Under the pieces are notes generated by a model. The model worked only from the letters and a program-made list of their open reading frames with translations. It had not been told where the DNA came from and ran no database searches. From positions 31,756 to 95,755 of the forward strand of contig NZ_JAVFVU010000032.1 of NCBI RefSeq assembly GCF_030929615.1: a DNA stretch of 64,000 nucleotides, written 5' to 3'. This DNA comes from Dyadobacter sp. LHD-138 (GTDB lineage: Bacteria > Bacteroidota > Bacteroidia > Cytophagales > Spirosomataceae). Position 1 is the first letter of the stretch. Each line of letters begins with the position of its first letter. A program made the position numbers and the translations under genes. This document shows, piece after piece, positions 27,836-37,400 of the stretch.

Positions 27836-30145
27836 ATGGATTTTTGTAAAATTCCTGGCATAAGGGCTGTATACCCCGTTTTGATTCTTCTTTTTATTGC
27901 GCAGACAGGGTTTGGACAAAAAATTGTTCGGTATGATCTGTACGTCAAAGATACGATTGTGAATTTTACTGGTACAGACAAAAGGGCTATTGCGGTAAAC
28001 GGCCAGATCCCCATGCCGACACTTACGTTTACGGAAGGGGATACGGCGGAGATTTACGTACACAATCAGCTGAATGAAGAAACTTCCCTGCACTGGCATG
28101 GACTGTTTTTACCCAACAAGTATGACGGCGTTCCCAATTTAACCCAGATGCCGATCAAGCCGCATACCACCCATTTGTACCGGTTCGCGATTATTCAAAA
28201 CGGAACGCATTGGTATCATAGTCACACCGGATTACAGGAGCAGATCGGTATGTATGGATCGATGATTCTGAACAAGAAAAAGGAGCCGGATATTCCCACA
28301 GTCCCCATTGTGTTAAGCGAATGGACGGATATGAACCCCGGAAATGTGCACCGGTTACTGCACAATGCCAGTGACTGGTTTGCCATCAAAAAGGGGACTA
28401 CCCAAAGTTATTCGGAAGCAATCAAACAAGGTTATTTTAAAACCAAATTAGCCAATGAATGGAAGCGGATGACGGCTATGGACGTGAGCGATGTGTATTA
28501 CGATAAATTTTTAATCAATGGGAAAAACGAAAGCCAACTTTCACAGTTTAAGCCGGGCGATAAGGTCCGTTTGAGGATTTCAAACGGAGGCGCGTCTACT
28601 TATTTCTGGCTCAAGTATGCCGGAGGGAAAATGACCGTGGTGGCAAACGATGGGAACGATGTGGAGCCGGTAGAAGTCGACCGGTTACTCATAGCCGTTT
28701 CGGAAACTTATGATGTGATCGTTACCATCCCGGCTGTTATTCCCGGAGCGCCGTCCGTTGCCTATGAATTCCTCGTTACCGCAGAAGACCGGACAAAATC
28801 CGCTTCATTGTACCTGGGCGAAGGGGTAAAACAACTGGCCTCACCGCTTCCGAAACTGAAATATTTTGAGGGGATGAAAATGATGAACGGCATGATGAAA
28901 ATGGACGGTAACCTGGATGATATGGGCATGAAAATGAGCCTGAATCAGATGGACATGAATGTGGTGATGTATCCGGAAATCACTGGCCCGGCGCAGGGAA
29001 AGAAAATAAAGCAAACCGGCAAAAAGGTTGAAGCGGCCGGGACGGATGGGATGAAAATGGCGCATGGTAAACAGGATGGTGAAAGTAGTCATGCGGGTCA
29101 TAATATGTACAATAGCAATGCTTTGTCTTCGATTGTGACACTGAACTATGCGATGCTCAAATCACCGGATAATACCTCGCTTCCGAAAGATGCACCGGTC
29201 AAGGAACTCCGTTTTGTTTTGACAGGAAACATGAACCGGTATGTCTGGAGTATGGACAATAAAGTGGTTTCTGAAACCGATAAGATCCTGATTAAAAAAG
29301 GTGAAATTGTGCGCATGGTGCTCTACAACAATTCTATGATGCGGCATCCGATGCACCTGCACGGACACGATTTTCGCGTGCTGAACGGACAAGGTGAAAA
29401 CGCTCCCCTGAAAAATGTCATTGACATTATGCCTATGGAAACGGACACATTGGAATTTGCCGCAACCGAAAGCGGGGACTGGTTTTTTCATTGCCATATT
29501 CTTTATCACATGATGAGTGGCATGGGCAGGGTCTTTTCCTATGAAAATTCTCCGGCGAACCCAGAAATTCCCAATCCGCGATTAGCCCAGCGAAAACTGT
29601 TTGCGGATGACCGGGAATTTCATCTGATGGCTGAAAACGATTTTGCCACCAACGGAAACGACGGTCAGGCTATGCTGCAAAATACAAGATGGAGCATCGG
29701 TACCGAGTGGCGCCTTGGCTACAACGATCACCATGGATACGAAACAGAAACACACATCGGACGCTATTTTGGAAAAATGCAGTGGCTTATGCCTTTCATA
29801 GGATTTGACTGGAGGTATAGAAAAATGGGCATGGACGAAGTGGAAACAAATCTTTTTGGGCAGAAAAGTACAAAAGACAAACGGTCTGTGTTCAGTGCCG
29901 GTGTCAGTTATACACTGCCTATGCTTTTGGTGGGACAAGCGGAAGTTTTCACAGACGGAAACGTACGGTTTCAGTTGGAGCGGATGGATATACCTGTTTC
30001 CAAACGCCTCCGGATGGGCCTGATGGTCAATACAGACAAGGAGTATATGGCGGCACTGCGGTATATTTTTACCAGGAACGCGGGTATTACTGCACATTAT
30101 GACAGCGATATGGGATTCGGGATTGGGCTCACACTGAATTACTGA
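27836..30145 (+). CDS. Multicopper oxidase (CopA-type) with fused C-terminal barrel-like domain
   Basis: A 769-aa exported laccase-fold oxidase. I start at the ATG at 27836 (MDFCKIPGIRAVYPVLILLF), because the upstream ATG at 27794 adds residues before the signal peptide. All four copper motifs are present: H86-W-H88-G, H125-W-Y-H128-S-H130, H504-P-M-H-L-H509-G-H, and H552-C553-H554-ILY-H558-MMSG-M563, so the T1 site has an axial Met. A Met-rich stretch (about 346-390) is typical of cuprous oxidases. After residue about 605 there is a 160-residue amphipathic beta-rich region ending in LTLNY that resembles the CopB outer-membrane protein. Likely function: oxidation of Cu(I) and copper tolerance, possibly anchored at the outer membrane. 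Confidence 0.9.
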   Translation: MDFCKIPGIRAVYPVLILLFIAQTGFGQKIVRYDLYVKDTIVNFTGTDKRAIAVNGQIPMPTLTFTEGDTAEIYVHNQLNEETSLHWHGLFLPNKYDGVPNLTQMPIKPHTTHLYRFAIIQNGTHWYHSHTGLQEQIGMYGSMILNKKKEPDIPTVPIVLSEWTDMNPGNVHRLLHNASDWFAIKKGTTQSYSEAIKQGYFKTKLANEWKRMTAMDVSDVYYDKFLINGKNESQLSQFKPGDKVRLRISNGGASTYFWLKYAGGKMTVVANDGNDVEPVEVDRLLIAVSETYDVIVTIPAVIPGAPSVAYEFLVTAEDRTKSASLYLGEGVKQLASPLPKLKYFEGMKMMNGMMKMDGNLDDMGMKMSLNQMDMNVVMYPEITGPAQGKKIKQTGKKVEAAGTDGMKMAHGKQDGESSHAGHNMYNSNALSSIVTLNYAMLKSPDNTSLPKDAPVKELRFVLTGNMNRYVWSMDNKVVSETDKILIKKGEIVRMVLYNNSMMRHPMHLHGHDFRVLNGQGENAPLKNVIDIMPMETDTLEFAATESGDWFFHCHILYHMMSGMGRVFSYENSPANPEIPNPRLAQRKLFADDREFHLMAENDFATNGNDGQAMLQNTRWSIGTEWRLGYNDHHGYETETHIGRYFGKMQWLMPFIGFDWRYRKMGMDEVETNLFGQKSTKDKRSVFSAGVSYTLPMLLVGQAEVFTDGNVRFQLERMDIPVSKRLRMGLMVNTDKEYMAALRYIFTRNAGITAHYDSDMGFGIGLTLNY

Positions 30146-30184
30146 CCAAAGTATAGCCCGAATAAAGTTAAGTGAAGGAAACAG

Positions 30185-30215
30185 GCTACCCGTTTGCGTT
30201 TGCAAACTGGGTAGC
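30185..30215 (+). terminator. Hairpin after the multicopper oxidase gene
   Basis: GCTACCC-GTTTGC, a 4-nt loop, then GCAAAC-T-GGGTAGC: a 13-bp stem with one bulge, 39 bp after the oxidase stop. No strong T-run follows, so termination efficiency is uncertain. Confidence 0.55.
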
Positions 30216-30374
30216 GCTCCGTTTCAACCCTGATTTTGTCCGTCTCGGCTACGAACTGCCATGCTTTTTTCTTGTCGTAACTGAATTTTGATCCATGAAT
30301 TACAGCATCTGATTCACCAACGTGAAAATTTGCCGGATCATAAAACAGTATTTCAATTTTAACCAATCATAACA

Positions 30375-30758
30375 ATGAAAAAAGCAAGTATTATTCTGGC
30401 CGTTTTATTCCTGGGAATCTTCTGCAAAAGTTTTGCCCAAACGGTGCCACCGACGGATTTTTTTGCCGGAAAATGGGAAATTAATCTTACGGGAACGCCC
30501 AATGGTGACGTGAAATTTTTAACCACGCTTACACGGAAAGACGGTAAGCTGTCCGGAGAGTTGGCGAATGCATCGGATGCGACGCAGGCAAAGCGGCCGA
30601 TTTCAAAGGTTGACGAAAGTGCGGACAAAATTATTATCTATTTTGAATCGTCTCAGGGCGGTGAAATAGCATTGGAACTGGCCAAAATAGATAATGATAA
30701 TCTAAAAGGTATCTTGATGGACAGTTTTGACGCATCGGCTAAGCGACTGAAAGACTAG
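30375..30758 (+). CDS. Small secreted beta-rich protein, function unknown
   Basis: A 127-aa protein with a signal peptide (MKKASIILAVLFLGIFCKSF, cleavage near FAQ). The mature part begins PTDFFAGKWEINLTGTPNGD and continues as short beta strands with Gly/Asp turns (KDGKLSGELANA, DNDNLKGILMDS). The pattern is that of a lipocalin-like barrel common among hypothetical Bacteroidetes proteins. No catalytic motif is visible. It ends just before a strong terminator, so it is transcribed as a single gene or as the end of the copper cluster. Function cannot be assigned. Confidence 0.72.
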   Translation: MKKASIILAVLFLGIFCKSFAQTVPPTDFFAGKWEINLTGTPNGDVKFLTTLTRKDGKLSGELANASDATQAKRPISKVDESADKIIIYFESSQGGEIALELAKIDNDNLKGILMDSFDASAKRLKD

Positions 30759-30779
30759 GGGGCAAACGATATAAAATGC

Positions 30780-30819
30780 AATGCGTACCCGGACCAGATT
30801 CGGGTACGCATTGTTTTTT
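30780..30819 (+). terminator. Intrinsic terminator
   Basis: A 12-bp perfect stem (AATGCGTACCCG / CGGGTACGCATT), a 9-nt loop and a run of six T at 30814-30819, 21 bp after the small secreted gene. Confidence 0.9.
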
Positions 30820-30963
30820 ATTTTTAATCAGGATAGTGGCAAAAGACAGACCGGTTGTCACTCCTTTAAAAGTGTGTCAAATAATTTCGAGTAAATTCCC
30901 CGAATGCGTTTTAACTTTGATCCGGAATTTTAAATATCTGGTTTATTTGTATCGATTTTTAAC

Positions 30964-32685
30964 ATGAACCGGATTCAGTTTTTTTTCAGGACGATAGCAC
31001 CGATAGCATTATTCCTTTTGTTACCGGCTTGTCATGCGCAAAAATTGCTGAATAAAATCGTTTCGGTTTCAGTGAAAAATAAACCGGTTGCCGATGTGTT
31101 AAAACTGGTTGGGGAGCAGGGGGAATTTCGTTTTTCTTACAACAGCGACATCATTTCGGGTGACAGCCTTGTTTCGGTTTCCATACAATCGGTTTCTGTC
31201 AGGCGATTTTTGGATGTCTTTTTAACGGGAAAGTACACCTACAAAGAAACCGGCAACTATATCATTCTTCAAAGAGCACCGAAAGAGAAAAATTATCAAA
31301 TAACCGGATATGTTTTTGATGGCGAAACCGGTAAGGCTGTTGATTATGCCAGCGTGTATTCCAAACAATTTCTCGTTTCAACCTTAACCGATGATGACGG
31401 TTTGTTCAAACTCCGTATCCGGGACCGGAACTTTCCATTTACGCTTACTTTTAGTAAAGTCGGCTATGCGGATACTTTGCTTGTGATTAACTCCGAAACG
31501 GATGAGGCTATCAGGCTCTCCATTTTTCCCAGGGCGACCGATCTGGATACACTGGTCATCACCAATACAAAAGAAAATAATTCGTGGCTGACAAGGTTAT
31601 TTGTCTCTTCTCGGTTACGTGCGCAGAGCCGAAATATCGGCCAGTTTTTTGTTGCATTGCCAATTCAGGCTTCACTCATCCCGGGCCTAAGCACACACGG
31701 CCCGTTAAGCTCACAGATCGTCAACAAGGTTTCCGTGAATATCTACGGTGGCTACACGGCTGGGGTAAACGGCGTTGAGATCGGCGGCCTTTTTAATATT
31801 TCCAAAAAAGATGCCCGGTATTTACAGGTGGCGACTACGTTTAATGCCGTTTCCGGAAATTTCACGGGTGTGCAGATGGTGGGCATCTACAACCAGATTT
31901 TAGATTCGCTCAGTGGTGTGCAGGTCTCCGGATTTGGTGGTTTGGTTAAAAGACATGTAAGCGGTGTTCAGCTATCCGGGGTAGCCAGTTTTTCCGGTAG
32001 TTTGCATGGTGTCCAGGTTTCCGGTTTTGGAAATATTGCAAGAGCGGATGTACGGGGCGCGCAGATTACCTTTTTGGGCAATGTGGCCGGTAAAAGTATG
32101 AAAGGTTTGCAACTGGGGGGCTTATTTAACTATGCCAGAAATTTGAAAGGCGTTCAGATCGGTATGATTAACCTGGCCGATAGTTCGTCCGGTTATAGCA
32201 TTGGTTTTCTCAATCTTGTAAAAAAAGGGCATGGCGCAGTTTCTGTTTATGCCAATGAGCTGGTGCCTTTTAATATTGGCTGGACATCCGGGAACAGGAA
32301 ATTATATAATATTTTGACCGTCGGTTCCTCGACGAATAACGCCAGCAAAGCATATACTTTCGGGTTTGGTTTTGGGCGGGAGTTTATTTTAAACGACAAG
32401 CTCAAACTGAATACCGAAATCACACACCAGAATGTGTATCTGGGCGACTGGAAAAACCGGCCAATCGTTTATCGTTTTCAAACCGGTCTGAACATCAGAC
32501 TGAGCAAGCGATTGGCAATCAATGCAGGCCCGTCATTTTCAATGCTTCATTCAGTTCAAAAAGAATTTAAAGCCGGTTACCAGACATTTACCGAAAAAGG
32601 ATTTTTTCAATTTAAGGTAAACCAAAATACACAAGCCTGGCTGGGCTGGCAGGGAGGTTTAAGCTGGAATTATGGGCAGTTGTAG
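30964..32685 (+). CDS. STN/carboxypeptidase-regulatory surface protein with 15-16-residue GVQ repeats
   Basis: A 573-aa exported protein (signal about 1-26; ends LPAC-HAQ, so either lipidation at Cys23 or cleavage after AQ). It has an STN-like domain (about 27-102), a carboxypeptidase-regulatory-like domain (about 115-195), then repeats of the form G-V-Q-x-x-G at residues 302, 318, 334, 349, 365, 381 and 396, preceded by a related GVEIGG at 269. The C-terminal 150 residues are amphipathic beta strands ending LSWNYGQL, like an outer-membrane barrel. It resembles surface repeat proteins seen in Bacteroidetes. There is no plug and it is not a TonB receptor, despite the STN domain. A -7-like TAACTTTG is at 30912-30919. 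Function is unknown. Confidence 0.75.
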   Translation: MNRIQFFFRTIAPIALFLLLPACHAQKLLNKIVSVSVKNKPVADVLKLVGEQGEFRFSYNSDIISGDSLVSVSIQSVSVRRFLDVFLTGKYTYKETGNYIILQRAPKEKNYQITGYVFDGETGKAVDYASVYSKQFLVSTLTDDDGLFKLRIRDRNFPFTLTFSKVGYADTLLVINSETDEAIRLSIFPRATDLDTLVITNTKENNSWLTRLFVSSRLRAQSRNIGQFFVALPIQASLIPGLSTHGPLSSQIVNKVSVNIYGGYTAGVNGVEIGGLFNISKKDARYLQVATTFNAVSGNFTGVQMVGIYNQILDSLSGVQVSGFGGLVKRHVSGVQLSGVASFSGSLHGVQVSGFGNIARADVRGAQITFLGNVAGKSMKGLQLGGLFNYARNLKGVQIGMINLADSSSGYSIGFLNLVKKGHGAVSVYANELVPFNIGWTSGNRKLYNILTVGSSTNNASKAYTFGFGFGREFILNDKLKLNTEITHQNVYLGDWKNRPIVYRFQTGLNIRLSKRLAINAGPSFSMLHSVQKEFKAGYQTFTEKGFFQFKVNQNTQAWLGWQGGLSWNYGQL

Positions 32686-32794
32686 TGATCGGAGGTTATT
32701 ATTTGTCTGGTTCTGATGTTGGCGGTGTTTTTTTGCAAGTCATTGACCCACAAAATTTACAGCTTAGAGGAGTAGCTTTTAGACCGGGGAAAAT

Positions 32795-32834
32795 AAAAAA
32801 TGAGGTGGAACCAGTTGGCTCACCTCATTTTTTT
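32795..32834. terminator. Bidirectional terminator between convergent genes
   Basis: AAAAAATGAGGTG (32795-32807) pairs with CACCTCATTTTTT (from 32821) around a 13-nt loop. A-runs on one side and T-runs on the other let it serve both the + strand surface protein and the - strand SusD gene. Confidence 0.88.
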
Positions 32835-32856
32835 AAGTGAATTCAAACGTCTGCTC

Positions 32857-34458
32857 TTAATTCTGCACAGCCAACGGGTTATACAGGATTTCGCTCTCCG
32901 GAATCTGTAAAGTCATTTTGGCTACCGGGTAAGTCACCTTGGACATATGATTTTTTGAATTTGTGCGGTCTACCGGGATGTTCCAGCGTTTGTTATTATA
33001 AAACTCGCGGCCACCTTCACCCCAAAGCTCAATACGGGTTTGCAGATATACCATTTGCAAAGCGGTGAGACCAGCCATTGATGGATAGGTATCAACGGTG
33101 AGTGCAGTAGCTCCTGTTTTGGTACGTGCCGCAAGCAATTTATTCAGCGTTGCTTTCGCACCTGCTTCGTTTGCAAGCTGTGCCTGCGCTTCTGCTTTCA
33201 TGAGCAACACCTCCGAAGAACGCATGTAATAGCAGGTAACCGTACCGACTTCATTTTTGTTGGTACTTCCAATACCATGCGTCGCAGCGAATTTCGTATT
33301 GGTGTATTTCGGAATGAAGGCAATAGTTTTGTTAACCGGGTAAGTATAGTTCCCAAAATCTTCGGCCATGAAGTTATTCTTACGGTAGTCGTCCGCAGCC
33401 ATTTGTTCATAGAGCCTGTTGTCGATTCGCTTGTAAACGCGGGAAACGCCACCGTTTCCTTCACCAAAAGGGTTGGTGTAGGCGTTATGATATGTTTTAG
33501 ACTGTCCAACTGGAAAACCTAATATTACCTCGGGATTGGATGCGTTGTTCAGGAAACCGTTGGCTTCCGGCAAATAGATAGGCTCTGTGGCCGTACCGGT
33601 ATTGGTTCCGCCATACTGTCCCTGGTTCATCAGGGCAGGATATTTGGTCAGGACGTTGTCGCAGGCCGTAACGGCCGCATTCCAGTCACCGGTCCATACG
33701 GAAACTCTTGCCAGCAAAAAGTTAGCTACCCCAAGATCAATGTCCGTCACATCGGCTGTGTATCCTGTGCCGGCATCAGTCAGCAGTTTGATCGCAGTGG
33801 TGAGGTCATTTTTGATAAATGCATAGGTCTCAGTGGCCGTTGTACGGGGCTTGCTTGCCTGTGTCGGTGAAAACTTGTCATACAACATGATACCCAGTTT
33901 GTTTTTTCCGGTCAGCATGTACGCATCCTGATAATTCTCCATCAGATGGTTGTAACCGTGCGCCCGGACCACCAGTCCGCGTGCCTTGCAATTCATCAGA
34001 AATGTATTGGTCCCGACAATCTCGTCTGTCAGGAAGTTCAGCATTTTGTTGGCCTGGTTGATACAGTTCCACGCATAATTCCAGTAGACGAGGTTTTTGT
34101 TGGAATTGGAGGATATGAAATTGTCCATTCCGTATTCAGGAGCGCCCACAAGTGCAGACAAGCCTAGCACGTCGCTCAGAACGATGTCATTTCCTTCCAG
34201 ATTTCGCATCATGTCCAGCCCCTGGTTACTGGTATACATGTCGGCGCCACCAACACCGGCAATTCCTGCAACATTGAATTGTAACGGCATACCATTGGCC
34301 ATGCTGCCCATGACGAGCTTGATGGACTCTGCATTGCCGGAAGCTAACAATTTTTGTATCTGCTCATCGGTAATGTTGTTTGGCGGTGTTATTTCCAGCT
34401 TGTCTGCGCAGGAGCTGAATATGGCTGTTGCTAAAAGCGCTAAAATATATTTTTTCAT
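32857..34458 (-). CDS. SusD/RagB-family outer-membrane lipoprotein
   Basis: A 533-aa SusD-type lipoprotein (lipobox IFSSC, Cys17). Family features are the N-terminal KLEITPPNNITDEQI, the central YFxxxx-type helices (GLVVRAHGYNHLMENYQDAY), MRSSEVLLMKAEAQAQLANE and the C-terminal RIELWGEGGREFYNNKRWNI and PESEILYNPL. It belongs to the SusD-like subgroup without the canonical KRYGG motif, having ENYQDAY in that place. It is 23 bp downstream of its SusC on the minus strand and ends at a shared bidirectional terminator. The ligand is unknown; no enzyme genes accompany this pair. Confidence 0.92.
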   Translation of the reverse strand: MKKYILALLATAIFSSCADKLEITPPNNITDEQIQKLLASGNAESIKLVMGSMANGMPLQFNVAGIAGVGGADMYTSNQGLDMMRNLEGNDIVLSDVLGLSALVGAPEYGMDNFISSNSNKNLVYWNYAWNCINQANKMLNFLTDEIVGTNTFLMNCKARGLVVRAHGYNHLMENYQDAYMLTGKNKLGIMLYDKFSPTQASKPRTTATETYAFIKNDLTTAIKLLTDAGTGYTADVTDIDLGVANFLLARVSVWTGDWNAAVTACDNVLTKYPALMNQGQYGGTNTGTATEPIYLPEANGFLNNASNPEVILGFPVGQSKTYHNAYTNPFGEGNGGVSRVYKRIDNRLYEQMAADDYRKNNFMAEDFGNYTYPVNKTIAFIPKYTNTKFAATHGIGSTNKNEVGTVTCYYMRSSEVLLMKAEAQAQLANEAGAKATLNKLLAARTKTGATALTVDTYPSMAGLTALQMVYLQTRIELWGEGGREFYNNKRWNIPVDRTNSKNHMSKVTYPVAKMTLQIPESEILYNPLAVQN

Positions 34459-34481
34459 CTCGTATTTGCTTTTAAAAGTTC

Positions 34482-37400
34482 TTAGAAAGTAAGGTTAATG
34501 CCCATTGATACCGTACTCATGTAAGGATAACCATAGGCACCCACTTCAAGGCCGCCCACCAGCGACATCCGCGGGTCATAGCCCGAATGTCCGGTGATCA
34601 TGGCAACGTTGTCTGCCGAGGCAAAGACACGGAAATTACTTGCCTTGATTTTTGCAAGCATTGATACCGGCAGATTATAGCCGATTGAAAGGTTTTTTAT
34701 ATTCAGGTAGGAGGCACTGAATAGCCCCAGATCCGAATACATCCAGCTTCCGATGGTAGCACCATTGGTGTAAGGGGCTCCACTGCCATAAAAAGCCATT
34801 GGGAATTTGGCATCCTTATTTTCGGGCGTCCAGGTGTTTCCAATGAGCTCGGAGGAAAGTGCACTTCCTATGCTTCCGTTCATGTAAAGTCCGTTGGCAT
34901 ATTCAACACTCATGTATTTACCGCCCAACTGGTAGGCAAGAATGGCTGAGAAATCGAATTGTTTGTAGCGGAACGAGGTCGTAAAGCCACCGATAAATTT
35001 AGGTAGAGCGCTTCCCATTTCGTAACGGCTCGCCAGTGCGTAATCCGTTGATTTGATATCCGAACCTACCTTGGTATCCGAAAATTTGCCAGCCGCATGA
35101 TCCGCTTCAGTTACACGGTGATAGAACAATGGTAATCCGGTGTTTGTATCTACGCCGCCATATTTGAAAAAGTACATGTTGTAGTAATCTTTACCAACGC
35201 CACGCAGATATGCGGTTTCGCCGGTAGAGCCTCCTCCGTTAGCCGCCCATCCGTCCACGCCGGCAGTCCAGTTACCATTCAACTCTTTTGAACCAACCCC
35301 CGCCGGAACTTTTGTAAGCACCGTGGTGTAATGCGTTCCGTTCACGCCAACGGTCCAGTTAATGTTTTTACTTTTGATGATATCCACATTGACATCCACT
35401 TCAATTCCGCGGTTACGCAGCCCGGCAGAGTTTTTTGTCAGGGTGCTTTGTCCCAGAGAAATCGCGATGGGCTGGTTGTAAACCGAGTTAATGGTGTGTT
35501 TGTTGTACCAGTCAACCGAGCCATGAACGCGGCTCAGCATCGTAAAGTCAATGCCTGCATCCAGCGTTTGGGTATTTTCCCAGCTGAGCCCGTCGTTTAC
35601 AAATGCTCCCTGGCTTAATGTATAAGAAGCTGGTGTTCCAGTCCCCGATGTGCTCGAAGAATAGACAGCCCCATATGACCATAACTGGTATCCTGAATAA
35701 TTGCCAATACCGCTTTGGTTGCCAATTACCCCATAGCTGGAACGTATTTTAAGGTCGTTAAGCCATGACTTCGTTCCTTGCATGAATGTCTCGGCGCTGA
35801 TTCTCCATCCTCCGCCAACGGACCAGAAAGTTCCCCAGCGGTTGTCCTTGTACTTAAATTTGGATGAACCATCCCGGCGAACAGAAGCTTCCAGATAATA
35901 CTTTTCATCATAAATATAACTCAGACGGCCAAAGTAACTCTCCATGGCAGTCTTGACGATGTTCCCTCCCGGTGAGGCAAAAGTACCTCCGCCGTAGCGT
36001 CCCACAAAGTTGGCATAAGCCGGAAATCCGTCGATAAGTCCGTATGCGGAGTTAAAGTTCAAATTGTCGAGATTGTATTCGTAGTACTCATGGCCTGCCA
36101 TCGCGGTGAAAGCATGTTTGCCATAGGTGTGTCCCCAGTTCAATAACTGCTGCGCATCCAGAATGGCGACGTTCTGATAGGTTTTTCCAAACGCGCCCGC
36201 TGTGCTAACATATGGTCCAGTTCCGGCGTTTCCATAGCGGGTTCTTGTTTCCGAAAACCGGTCATAAGAAATATTGGTGGTCAGGCTGAAATCCTTTAAA
36301 AAGCTAAAAGTTGCATAACCTTTCAGGTTAAGGTCGTTGGATGCACGGGTATCAATATCGTCATCGAGCAACTTGATCAGGTTCGCATCCGAGGTCGCTG
36401 TTTTAGTCAGCCCCAATGGAGAGTAAGTATCACCCGCTCTGACATGAACCATATTAGTGCCGTCTGCATTTTTCTTGATATTTCCGGCTTGATCCCTTGC
36501 ATACAAAGAAATCAAAGGGCTTTGTCCATTGATCCAGCGAAATACGTTGGCCGTTGCCGAACCCGCGTTGCGGCCAAAACGGGTTGCCGGCGACTGTGTG
36601 TTACGGTTAGAATATCCAATGTTGGCACCTACCTTAACCCAACTATACAATTGCGCATTGACATTGGAACGTACATTGTAACGGGCAAATTTAGACCCCC
36701 GGATGTAAGAAGGATCTTCCAGATAACCCAACGAAGTGAAATAATCAATCTTATCCGTTCCGCCACTGGCTGTGATGTTGTATTCCTGACGTAGTTTCTT
36801 TTCCAGGAAGAAATCGTCATAACTCCCGGCTGCATAAAGCTGCTTGGCATTTGGATTTAACTTTCCATCCGGATTAACCAGATAAGCCCCCGACATCGTC
36901 GAGCTGGCGGATGTTCCGCTGCCGGTTGGGGTATACACCGCGCCAGGAACATCGTACAACATCCAGTTACCCAGTAAATTGGACTGAAAATTGGTGGTAG
37001 ATCCAGCATAGTCAAACAAATGCGCACTCGCAAACTGAGCCGCAGCTTCATGCGTCATGTTCGGCTTTTGCAGGTTTGTCGTTGATGTTCCGTTGGTAGA
37101 AGGGGTGCCGCCCACACCATAGCGGGCTGAATTATAGATGGCCTGCCAGGCATATTCGTAAATGTCTTTGGCGTTTGTGATTTTGTCGAATTTCAGTGCT
37201 CCTGCATAGTTTACACCCCAGCGTCCTTCAAATCCGATTCTGGTTTTTCCTTTTGTACCTCTTTTGGTCGTCACCATCACAACCCCGTTGGCACCGCGGG
37301 AACCATATACGGCTGTGGATGCAGCATCTTTCAAAACACTAATACTTGCGATGTCTTTCGGACTGATTGAGGCCAGCGCATTTTCATGTTCGGCTGGCAC

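Noticed and set aside
30776..30967. A 63-codon frame between the small secreted gene and the GVQ-repeat gene
   Set aside because: It runs through an intrinsic terminator hairpin, so it is not a gene.
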